Source: CAZHMN01 sp964533705 (GTDB lineage Bacteria; Electryoneota; B3-LCP). From it: 5,231 bases of DNA. Below, in pieces: positions 1 through 5,231 of the stretch (position 1 is the stretch's first letter; each line of letters opens with the position of its first letter). Both the position numbers and the translations under genes were made by a program. The DNA lies in assembly GCA_964533705.1 (NCBI GenBank), contig CAZHMN010000136.1, forward strand, positions 1 through 5,231. Direction: 5' to 3'. Below the pieces are notes generated by a model that made no database searches, had not been told where the DNA came from, and saw only the letters and a program-made list of their open reading frames with translations.

Positions 1-597
1 GATTTCAACGGGGATGGGATTAGCGATATTATCGCCGACGGCGACTATGGAGGGATCGTACTGTACCTGGGATCACCCTGGTTCAACGGGGTGCCTGAGT
101 GGTGGTATTCGGAATTCTGGATGGTACTGGATGGCATCACCGTCAACGGCGTCGGTGACGTCAACGGGGACGGTTGCGACGAGTTCGTCCTGGGATTTCC
201 TTATTTCGATAATTCCAGTTGGGCCGAGCTGGGCAAAGCCTACCTCTTCGCGGGGAACCCGGATTTGATTGATCTGGGCGCCCCGGTGGAACCTGGAGAT
301 CTGCCCCACATGCCTGGCTGGTACAGATTGGAGCAAAACTTCCCCAATCCCTTCAACGCCACCACGTTCATTCACTTTGAATTAGGCAAACACTCTACCG
401 TAAGCATGACCGTTTTTGATCTTCAGGGACATAAGATCAGAGAGCTGATCCAGTCCAAAGAAATGCGCCCCGGGGGCTATAGTATTAGCTGGTCGGGGAG
501 AAACGAATTAAATCAGCCGGTATCATCAGGCATTTACATTCTCGAGCTACAAGTGGATCAATTTAAGGAAACGCGAAAAATGGTGCTGATCAGATAG
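1..597 (+). CDS. FG-GAP repeat protein with C-terminal type IX secretion sorting domain (3' part; 5' end outside window)
   Basis: Frame 1 is open from the first base to the TAG at 595-597, giving 198 residues of a protein that begins upstream. Two calcium-loop FG-GAP/VCBS-type motifs are visible, DFNGDGISD (residues 1-9 of this fragment) and DVNGDGCDE (53-61). They match in spacing and flanking sequence (FNGVPE against FNGVPD) the last two repeats of the complete paralogue at 1936..3513, so the missing part probably holds about five more propeller repeats and a signal peptide. Residues 110-198 form a T9SS type A sorting domain: it opens with LEQNFPNPFN, has VFDLQGHKIREL and MRPGGYSISWSG strands, and ends in KMVLIR. 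In known systems this domain is recognised by the type IX machinery and the cargo is released from, or attached to, the cell surface. The propeller probably binds a protein or glycan ligand; the ligand is unknown. An internal ATG at 91 is not the true start, because homology continues upstream of it. Confidence 0.9.
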   Translation, partial: DFNGDGISDIIADGDYGGIVLYLGSPWFNGVPEWWYSEFWMVLDGITVNGVGDVNGDGCDEFVLGFPYFDNSSWAELGKAYLFAGNPDLIDLGAPVEPGDLPHMPGWYRLEQNFPNPFNATTFIHFELGKHSTVSMTVFDLQGHKIRELIQSKEMRPGGYSISWSGRNELNQPVSSGIYILELQVDQFKETRKMVLIR

Positions 598-600
598 CAG

Positions 601-654
601 CAAGGTCATTCCGGCCACCGAGGGTCTTTAGGACTTGTCCGGAATCCGACCTTG
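601..654. repeat. Imperfect palindrome 1 (GTCATTCC...GGAATCCGAC type)
   Basis: The left arm at 601-614 (CAAGGTC then ATTCCGG) pairs with the right arm at 639-654 (CCGGAAT, two unpaired C at 646-647, then GACCTTG). The loop is 24 bases. The arms resemble the GTCATTCC/GGAATCC intergenic palindromes scattered through many bacterial genomes (REP-like elements). It lies four bases past the stop of the upstream gene, so it could slow transcription or protect the 3' end of the mRNA. No U-run follows, so a classical intrinsic terminator is not supported. Confidence 0.7.
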
Positions 655-657
655 CTT

Positions 658-701
658 GGCTGTCATTCCCTTAAGCGAAGCGCATAGGGAATCCGACAGC
701 C
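658..701. repeat. Imperfect palindrome 2, same architecture as palindrome 1
   Basis: The left arm at 658-671 (GGCTGTC then ATTCCCT) pairs with the right arm at 686-701 (AGGGAAT, unpaired CC at 693-694, then GACAGCC). The 14-base loop contains a further small stem, GCG-AAG-CGC (675-683). The core GTCATTC...GAATCCGAC and the position of the CC bulge are identical to palindrome 1, but the outer arms differ and remain complementary. The two copies are three bases apart and in the same orientation. This looks like a pair of REP-like elements; no associated transposase (RAYT) is present in the window. Confidence 0.75.
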
Positions 702-706
702 TGAAG

Positions 707-741
707 AACTCGAAACTCGCAACTCGAAACTAAAAACTATT
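707..741. repeat. Five tandem heptamers, AACTNNN
   Basis: Read in sevens, the stretch is AACTCGA, AACTCGC, AACTCGA, AACTAAA, AACTATT. The first three units are nearly identical and the last two decay after AACT. The run begins six bases after palindrome 2 and ends where the ribosome binding site of the next gene starts. Short heptameric repeats of this kind are known from cyanobacteria (STRR sequences); their presence here next to a palindrome pair suggests intergenic repeat expansion. Any effect on expression is unknown. Confidence 0.75.
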
Positions 742-745
742 GAGG
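742..745 (+). promoter_or_regulatory. Ribosome binding site for the gene at 752
   Basis: GAGG lies six bases before the ATG at 752. It decides the start: a TTG in the same frame at 740 would give a protein four residues longer but would overlap this site and the heptamer run, with no site of its own. Confidence 0.6.
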
Positions 746-751
746 TTTATC

Positions 752-1870
752 ATGAAGAAGACCCATTCAATGTCCCAATTCATGCCCCTAATTCTGGCGA
801 CGGCCTTCGCCCTTTTCTTGCTCTACAACACGCTCTCGAGCACGGAATTCCCTCGCATCCTCTACATTCCCCCGGACAGCCTACACTGGGCTCATTTCGA
901 CTCCCTGAATCCCACCGCGGTCTGGAATTATTCCCTGGAAGGGTATGAGGACCTGGACACGTACTTGGACTACCTGGGAGATACGGACATCAAAGCCGTC
1001 TTGCGCCCTTACGGGGATTACGGGATAGAGAAGTATTCCGAGGCTCAGTATCATCACTACGAAGCCGAGCGCGACTATGATGAAGCTCAAGGAATGCTAA
1101 ACCAGGACAATCCCGAAGGCTTCTATTTCTTCTGGCATGGTGGATCGGCGGATACCGTCAGGGGCGAAGCCGTTGTGACGCCACCACCAGATAATGTACC
1201 CGCCTGGAAATGCGAAACCGCCAGCGACGATGCCGGGATCATGTTGTACGGCCCGGGGGAGACGACAAAAGGTCAGGACACATTGTTGAACCTGCGGGAG
1301 CAGTCCGACTGGCCGGAATACAACAGCAGCCGGGATTTCAAGGCCATTATCCGGGTGATGGCCGACGCCCAGGGATTGGCGGACAACGACACCATCTTCA
1401 GTTTTTCGGTTTGGTTCGATGATGGGGGCACGTCCGATTCCTTAATGGTGAAGGAATACTTCACCAAGAGTTCGTTCGGAGGGACTTTTTACAATGATTG
1501 GAAAAACTTTGAGGTTGACTATGTCGCGCCTGACAATTCTTCCCTCAGGGGTTATTTCACCATTTTGTACCAGCTGGAATGGTATGATAAGTGCGACTTC
1601 TGGGTGGATTGGGTGGAATTCATGGACAGGGACAGGGCGTATTACCTGTTTTACCACGATGAGGAAGGCTATTACACCTTCAGAGATAGCCTGGTGAATG
1701 ACATCATCATCCCTGAATGTCAAGCCATCGAAACAGCACATGGTAATGTGCTCATGGGGTGGCATCAATCCGATGAGCCGCTCCGCTCCGCCTTTCAAGC
1801 GCACGGGGTGGTCAATGAATACTTGAAACAACAGAAAAATCCCCCCGCAAATCTTTGCACTTGCGAATAA
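752..1870 (+). CDS. Secreted glycoside-hydrolase-like protein, short form (C-terminally truncated paralogue)
   Basis: The product has 372 residues and ends at a TAA (1868-1870). Residues 1-30 have a lysine-bearing start and a hydrophobic core (about 11-25, PLILATAFALFLLY), indicating a signal peptide or N-terminal anchor. It aligns along its length with the N-terminal 350 or so residues of the gene at 3559. Shared features are an alpha/beta part (about 35-130, including IKAVLRPYGDYG and EGFYFFW) and a beta-rich insert resembling a carbohydrate-binding sandwich (about 135-291, with FKAIIRVMADAQG and FWVDWVEFMDRDRAY). A conserved segment GNVLMGWHQSDEP...HGVVNEYL (331-358) follows. The SDEP element resembles the beta-4 end of clan GH-A barrels, where an E before P is the acid/base; this assignment is inference. 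Similarity stops after EYL, and the last residues (KQQKNPPANLCTCE) match nothing in the longer paralogue. The protein therefore lacks the second half of the barrel and may be inactive, a decaying copy or a specialised half-domain. Substrate unknown. Confidence 0.8.
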   Translation: MKKTHSMSQFMPLILATAFALFLLYNTLSSTEFPRILYIPPDSLHWAHFDSLNPTAVWNYSLEGYEDLDTYLDYLGDTDIKAVLRPYGDYGIEKYSEAQYHHYEAERDYDEAQGMLNQDNPEGFYFFWHGGSADTVRGEAVVTPPPDNVPAWKCETASDDAGIMLYGPGETTKGQDTLLNLREQSDWPEYNSSRDFKAIIRVMADAQGLADNDTIFSFSVWFDDGGTSDSLMVKEYFTKSSFGGTFYNDWKNFEVDYVAPDNSSLRGYFTILYQLEWYDKCDFWVDWVEFMDRDRAYYLFYHDEEGYYTFRDSLVNDIIIPECQAIETAHGNVLMGWHQSDEPLRSAFQAHGVVNEYLKQQKNPPANLCTCE

Positions 1871-1889
1871 TATCTTAAATGGTTATATT
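1861..1889 (+). promoter_or_regulatory. Possible sigma70-type promoter before the second propeller gene
   Basis: TTGCGA (1861-1866, four of six matches to the -35 consensus) and TATATT (1884-1889, five of six to the -10) are separated by 17 bases. The AT-rich stretch between the end of the short hydrolase-like gene and the heptamer run would place transcription start near 1896, inside that run. This is a weak, sequence-only call; promoters in FCB lineages often depart from this consensus. Confidence 0.25.
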
Positions 1890-1923
1890 ACTTGCAACTT
1901 GCAACCTGTAACTTGCAACCAAA
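1889..1923. repeat. Five tandem heptamers, consensus AACTTGC
   Basis: Read in sevens the stretch is TACTTGC, AACTTGC, AACCTGT, AACTTGC, AACCAAA. The unit length, number of units and AAC(T/C) core match the run at 707..741, although the variable half differs (TGC here, CGA there). As there, the array ends immediately before the ribosome binding site of a secreted-protein gene. Confidence 0.75.
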
Positions 1924-1925
1924 AT

Positions 1926-1929
1926 GGAG
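1926..1929 (+). promoter_or_regulatory. Ribosome binding site for the gene at 1936
   Basis: GGAG is six bases before the ATG at 1936. It overlaps an in-frame upstream ATG at 1924, which would add MEPT before the signal peptide; the spacing and the quality of the signal peptide favour 1936. Confidence 0.65.
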
Positions 1930-1935
1930 CCCACC

Positions 1936-3513
1936 ATGCGCACGGTAACACTAACCCTGACAGTAGTAACCTTGCTGAGCACAACAGCGACCGCTCAACT
2001 GAATCCTATGACCTTAGTCGGCCAGTACGATGGCGAGACCTGGGCGAACTACTTCGGAACGGGATTGACCTTTGGCGATTTCGATGGGGATGGACGAGAA
2101 GAGATGGTAGCGGGCGCTTGGGGTTGGAATAACCAGACCGGCAAGAACTACTTCTTTCAGTATGAGAATGACTGGCCCGACTCCCCTTATATGACGGTCC
2201 AGGGTCATCAGGAATTTGAGGGTTACGATTGGTATGATGCCAACCTGGGCGACATCAACGATGATGGTTTTGTGGATCTGGGGATTCCGGAATTCGGCTA
2301 CGGTCCGCTTTTTGAGGGCAGGCTGGACGTCTATCTTGGCTCGGCTCTTTTCGATACGATTCCGGACTGGACGATGAGTCCGGACTCTGCTGTCACCTAC
2401 TATGGAGGCAACCTGGACTCCTGCGAAGACATTAATGGTGACGGTTGGAACGATTTCTTAATGCGGGTCGAATACTATCCGAGTTCTGCTTATCGGAAGC
2501 TCGAGATCTATTATGGTGGACAGATTCTGGATACAATCCCAGACGTCGTACTCAATTCAGAGAATAGTACTGTCAAGCCTGTAGGGGACGTTAACGCAGA
2601 CGGGTATAGCGATGTTATGGTAATTCAAAACCAGGCGCCTGTCCGGATATATTTTGGAGGAAACCCCATGGATACGCTTGCTGACATGGTACTCTATGAC
2701 GAATCGGCTTTTCAGGAAGGCGCTGGCTTGGGCGATGTCAATGGTGACGATTTTCCGGACTTCTGTTTGCCGATGGTGTTCCCGGATAGCACGCTGCCGA
2801 GGGACGCTGTTTATTGGGGCGGGCCGAATTTGGACGACCAGCACGACGCTCTTCTATATACCTATTGGGGTGGGTTAAATGCCTCCCTGTACGGCGTCGG
2901 CAGCGGTGATTTCAATGGAGATGGTATCAACGACATCGTCAGCGCCACCGGCGATATGGTCTTGGGTCGGGTGGTCTATATCTACCTCGGCAGCCTGGAC
3001 TTCAACGGCGTGCCTGACGCCTTGATGACGGACTATTCTGTGCTCAACGATTTCGGCAGTTCTCTGGCTTCGGGGGACATGAACGGCGACGGCCGGGACG
3101 AATTGGCTATCACAGCAGGGGCTTATCCGACTGGCAGCTACGACGGCAGGGTTTATCTTTACGAGGGTCCACCGACCTGGATTGACTACGGCGCCGGTGG
3201 CGTATCACCGGAAGAAATCGGCCGCTATCCCGAAGGCTTTATCCTGCGACAGAATTACCCTAATCCCTTCAACACCTCGACTACGATCCACTTTGAAATC
3301 GCCAGGCCCTCGACCGTGAATATGGCGATTTATGATCTTCATGGCCGCATGGTGAAGACGCTAATCCTGGGGAAGACGATGTTACCCGGCGGCTATAACG
3401 TTGCCTGGACCGGGAAGGATGACGCCGGGCGTACGGTGGCTTCCGGTATGTATCTTCTGATAATGAACGTGAACAATTTTCGGCAGATGAAGAAGATGGT
3501 TCTAATCAAATAG
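1936..3513 (+). CDS. Secreted seven-repeat FG-GAP beta-propeller protein with type IX secretion sorting domain
   Basis: A complete 525-residue protein. Residues 1-20 are a signal peptide with a likely cut after ATA, leaving Q21 as the mature N-terminus. Seven DxxxDG-type calcium loops follow, at residues 48, 106, 165, 218, 267, 325 and 381, spaced 49-59 residues apart. That is the number and spacing expected for a closed seven-bladed propeller of the integrin-alpha/FG-GAP type. The fifth loop is altered (DVNGDDFPD, D in place of the usual G). A linker (about 411-436) leads to a T9SS type A sorting domain (437-525) starting LRQNYPNPFN, with IYDLHGRMVKTL and LPGGYNVAWTG, ending KMVLIK. Family knowledge predicts Sec export, then outer membrane passage by the type IX system, so it should act at or outside the cell surface, probably in binding. 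No catalytic motif is seen. It is a paralogue of the fragment at 1..597 and lies 45 bases before the barrel gene, consistent with co-transcription. Confidence 0.92.
   Translation: MRTVTLTLTVVTLLSTTATAQLNPMTLVGQYDGETWANYFGTGLTFGDFDGDGREEMVAGAWGWNNQTGKNYFFQYENDWPDSPYMTVQGHQEFEGYDWYDANLGDINDDGFVDLGIPEFGYGPLFEGRLDVYLGSALFDTIPDWTMSPDSAVTYYGGNLDSCEDINGDGWNDFLMRVEYYPSSAYRKLEIYYGGQILDTIPDVVLNSENSTVKPVGDVNADGYSDVMVIQNQAPVRIYFGGNPMDTLADMVLYDESAFQEGAGLGDVNGDDFPDFCLPMVFPDSTLPRDAVYWGGPNLDDQHDALLYTYWGGLNASLYGVGSGDFNGDGINDIVSATGDMVLGRVVYIYLGSLDFNGVPDALMTDYSVLNDFGSSLASGDMNGDGRDELAITAGAYPTGSYDGRVYLYEGPPTWIDYGAGGVSPEEIGRYPEGFILRQNYPNPFNTSTTIHFEIARPSTVNMAIYDLHGRMVKTLILGKTMLPGGYNVAWTGKDDAGRTVASGMYLLIMNVNNFRQMKKMVLIK
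2077..3102 (+). repeat. Seven FG-GAP calcium-loop repeats in the propeller gene
   Basis: The DxxxDGxx(D/E) loops begin at 2077, 2251, 2428, 2587, 2734, 2908 and 3076. Each is usually preceded by a G and followed by a short hydrophobic strand (for example EMVAG, DIVSA, ELAIT), the pattern of one propeller blade per repeat. DNA identity between repeats is low outside the loop codons, so this is an old internal duplication and not a recent tandem expansion. Confidence 0.85.
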
Positions 3514-3546
3514 CCAGCGACAATCTTCCATGATTCTAAACCTGAG

Positions 3547-3551
3547 AGGAG
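3547..3551 (+). promoter_or_regulatory. Ribosome binding site for the gene at 3559
   Basis: AGGAG lies seven bases before the ATG at 3559, the strongest Shine-Dalgarno match in the window. No heptamer run or palindrome occurs in this 45-base spacer, unlike the two upstream spacers, and no terminator-like hairpin is seen, so read-through from the propeller gene is likely. Confidence 0.7.
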
Positions 3552-3558
3552 AAGCAAA

Positions 3559-5231
3559 ATGAAATCTCAGAATCTCACTCACCTGGGCGCGCACTTTTGC
3601 GTGGCCGTTACGGTCGCCATGCTCGCCGCCGGAGTTCTCTACGGCAGCAACTTCGTTCGTGGCTTGTATTCACCGCCACCCATCTCGGAAGACGCTGCCT
3701 GGGACGACCTCGCCAGCATCGGCGCCACCCACATCTACAACCAGCGCGGCACCTTCAGCAGCACCCAACTGAACGCCTATCGCGATCTCCTCAGCTCCTT
3801 GGGTTTGCAGGCCATTCTGGAAAAAGGAGGCTGGTACTGGCCCAGCAGCACGCCGTATCTGGTCAAGCACTACTCCATGGGCCAGTATAAAGAATTGCAA
3901 GTGGAATGGGACGCCGCTGCTGCCGAATATTTGCTCAATTTTGATGGAACGGGTTATTACTATTTTCAGCAATTCGAGGGCGACGAGGACAATGGTGCCT
4001 GGCTGGTTGATCCTGAGTCCGATGATCCGGGCGAGATATTGAAGGGTCCCTTTGATACGGCCATACCTTCAGAAGGTTACATCCTGGCCTGGGAGCCCCA
4101 GTTCAGCTTCTATAAGCTCTACGATTACACGCAAAGGACTTTTCGCCAGAGAGTGCGGGCTATGGCCGACCTGACCGGACATGACCCCGATGAACTTGTT
4201 TTTGAGATCATCCTGGACTACGAACACCAAGACAGGACTTTCGAATACGACGTCAATTCACTTGCCGTAACCGTCGGCGATTTCCAGCAATCCATGCAGT
4301 TTGACACGCTGGAATTTGATCAAACGCTAACCACCGCAGACAGCGTGCGGGGCTTCGGTTTTCGCATCTACTGGCCCGGCACCGTGAAGCTCTGGATAGA
4401 CTGGATCGCCTACATGGACATGGACCAGGCTTATCCTCTATTTGCGGATCAGGCCACCCAGGACAATACTTTGCAGGCAATCGTCGGTGAATGCAACAGC
4501 GTAGAGGCGCAGATGGGGGATGTTCTGGCGCGCTGGATGCAATCGGATGAACCGCAGAGGTCCAGTTTTACTCCTCATGGCGTCGTCAATGAGTATTTGC
4601 AGAGCCTGGGCGAAAAGTGGGCGCAGTGCCCTCAATATCCTAGCGCGAATCGAAACTTCAAACATTTCGTAACGGTGGGGAAAGTTCCGATTCTGGAGGT
4701 GGATCAGTATGTTTTTGACGGCGTGGACTATGGCGGTGCGCTGGGCGATCAGAGCGAATTGACGGCTCTTTCCTGTTCTCTCGAGGTGGCCTATCAAGCG
4801 GCTCAGATGGGCTCCGTCCCATTTGCCTTCACCGGGCAGGCCCACCGCCTCCTGAATATGGTTGGAGGGGAGATGAAAGAGAGGCACCGACACCCTTGCC
4901 GCGGTGAATTTTTTGCGCAAACCTATATCGCGTTAGCTCATGGTGCCAGCGAGATCTATTTCTATCCCTACAAATCGGGTACGAGCGCTAGTTCCGAATC
5001 ATATGGCCTGGTGGACCTCGACTGGAGCCACGAAGAGGAGCCTTTCGCTTCCAAATGGCAAGCCGTCCACGACATCTTCGCTCAACTCGACTCCATCGGC
5101 AACACCCTGCTGTCTTTAGAGCGCGACACCGCCTACTGCGTTTGCACCAACCCCGCCTTCCAATCCCCCATCACCAACATCTACTTCGAAGACGACGACA
5201 CCAACTACATCGAAGTCGGCCAATTCGATTC
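3559..5231 (+). CDS. Secreted glycoside-hydrolase-like barrel protein, long form (3' end outside window)
   Basis: Frame 1 is open from the ATG at 3559 to the window edge, giving 557 residues without a stop. Residues 13-28 (FCVAVTVAMLAAGVLY) are a signal peptide core. An alpha/beta region (about 30-140) carries LYSPPP, a GATHIYNQRG strand and LGLQAILEKGGWYW, as in the first strands of a TIM barrel. A beta-rich insert (about 145-286, with RVRAMADL and LWIDWIAYMDMDQAY) resembles a carbohydrate-binding sandwich. The barrel seems to resume with GDVLARWMQSDEP (320-332), then FVTVGKVPILEVDQYVFDG (370-388), PFAFTGQ (421-427) and the helix-strand segment GEFFAQTYIALAHGASEIYFYPYKS (449-473), typical of the late strands of GH-A-like enzymes. 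E331 of SDEP is a candidate acid/base; the nucleophile is not assigned. The family cannot be named, and the reaction (probably glycan hydrolysis) is inferred. A T9SS sorting domain could lie beyond the edge. Confidence 0.82.
   Translation, partial: MKSQNLTHLGAHFCVAVTVAMLAAGVLYGSNFVRGLYSPPPISEDAAWDDLASIGATHIYNQRGTFSSTQLNAYRDLLSSLGLQAILEKGGWYWPSSTPYLVKHYSMGQYKELQVEWDAAAAEYLLNFDGTGYYYFQQFEGDEDNGAWLVDPESDDPGEILKGPFDTAIPSEGYILAWEPQFSFYKLYDYTQRTFRQRVRAMADLTGHDPDELVFEIILDYEHQDRTFEYDVNSLAVTVGDFQQSMQFDTLEFDQTLTTADSVRGFGFRIYWPGTVKLWIDWIAYMDMDQAYPLFADQATQDNTLQAIVGECNSVEAQMGDVLARWMQSDEPQRSSFTPHGVVNEYLQSLGEKWAQCPQYPSANRNFKHFVTVGKVPILEVDQYVFDGVDYGGALGDQSELTALSCSLEVAYQAAQMGSVPFAFTGQAHRLLNMVGGEMKERHRHPCRGEFFAQTYIALAHGASEIYFYPYKSGTSASSESYGLVDLDWSHEEEPFASKWQAVHDIFAQLDSIGNTLLSLERDTAYCVCTNPAFQSPITNIYFEDDDTNYIEVGQFD

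Noticed and set aside
73..375. Minus-strand open frame opposite the FG-GAP/T9SS fragment
   Set aside because: The + strand carries clear FG-GAP and T9SS motifs across the same bases.
601..701. Palindromes as a double intrinsic terminator
   Set aside because: Neither stem is followed by a T-run, and both have an internal bulge and repeat-family features; transcript attenuation is possible but not shown.
658..741. CRISPR array
   Set aside because: The repeats are a palindrome pair plus contiguous seven-base units without spacers, and no cas gene is present.
740..751. TTG at 740 as the start of the short barrel gene
   Set aside because: It lacks a ribosome binding site and would overlap the GAGG that is well placed for the ATG at 752.
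1442..1831. 129-codon open frame on the minus strand inside the short barrel gene
   Set aside because: It lies opposite the segment conserved between the two barrel genes; the + strand coding pattern explains it.
1899..2132. + strand frame across the spacer and the start of the propeller gene, considered as the lost C-terminus of the short barrel protein
   Set aside because: The translation has no resemblance to the C-terminal half of the long paralogue and overlaps the signal peptide and first repeat of the propeller gene, so a simple frameshift does not explain the truncation.
3597..3890. + strand frame rich in arginine inside the long barrel gene
   Set aside because: Out-of-frame reading of a C-rich coding stretch; no start site or family signal.
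4438..4920. 160-codon open frame on the minus strand inside the long barrel gene
   Set aside because: Its protein has no recognisable motif, while the + strand frame is continuous, has homology to the gene at 752 and a strong ribosome binding site.

Overview
This window carries four co-directional (+) genes and appears to come from an uncultivated bacterium of the broad FCB group (Fibrobacterota-Chlorobiota-Bacteroidota and related lineages such as Ignavibacteria, Calditrichota, KSB1, Zixibacteria or Marinimicrobia). The main clue is the pair of C-terminal type IX secretion sorting domains opening with QNFPNPFN and QNYPNPFN. Clear Shine-Dalgarno sequences before three of the genes argue mildly against core Bacteroidota, which usually lack them. 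Base composition looks mid-range, and nothing in the window allows a genus-level assignment.

Layout: (A1) 1..597 is the 3' end of a secreted FG-GAP beta-propeller protein with a T9SS sorting domain. An intergenic stretch (598..751) follows, holding two related imperfect palindromes and a run of five AACTNNN heptamers. (B1) 752..1870 encodes a secreted protein that looks like the N-terminal half of a glycoside-hydrolase-like barrel enzyme. A short AT-rich spacer with a second heptamer run follows (1871..1935). (A2) 1936..3513 is a complete seven-repeat FG-GAP propeller with signal peptide and T9SS sorting domain. (B2) 3559..5231 is a longer homologue of B1 that runs off the end of the window.

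The order A-B-A-B, with A1 related to A2 and B1 related to B2, indicates a duplicated two-gene module: a surface-destined beta-propeller next to a secreted barrel-type putative hydrolase. The likely joint job, inferred only, is binding and processing of an extracellular polymer such as a polysaccharide. B1 stops just after the conserved SDEP motif where B2 continues for at least another 225 residues, so one copy of the enzyme is truncated or has become a stand-alone half. No tRNA, rRNA, CRISPR array, transposase or phage gene is visible.
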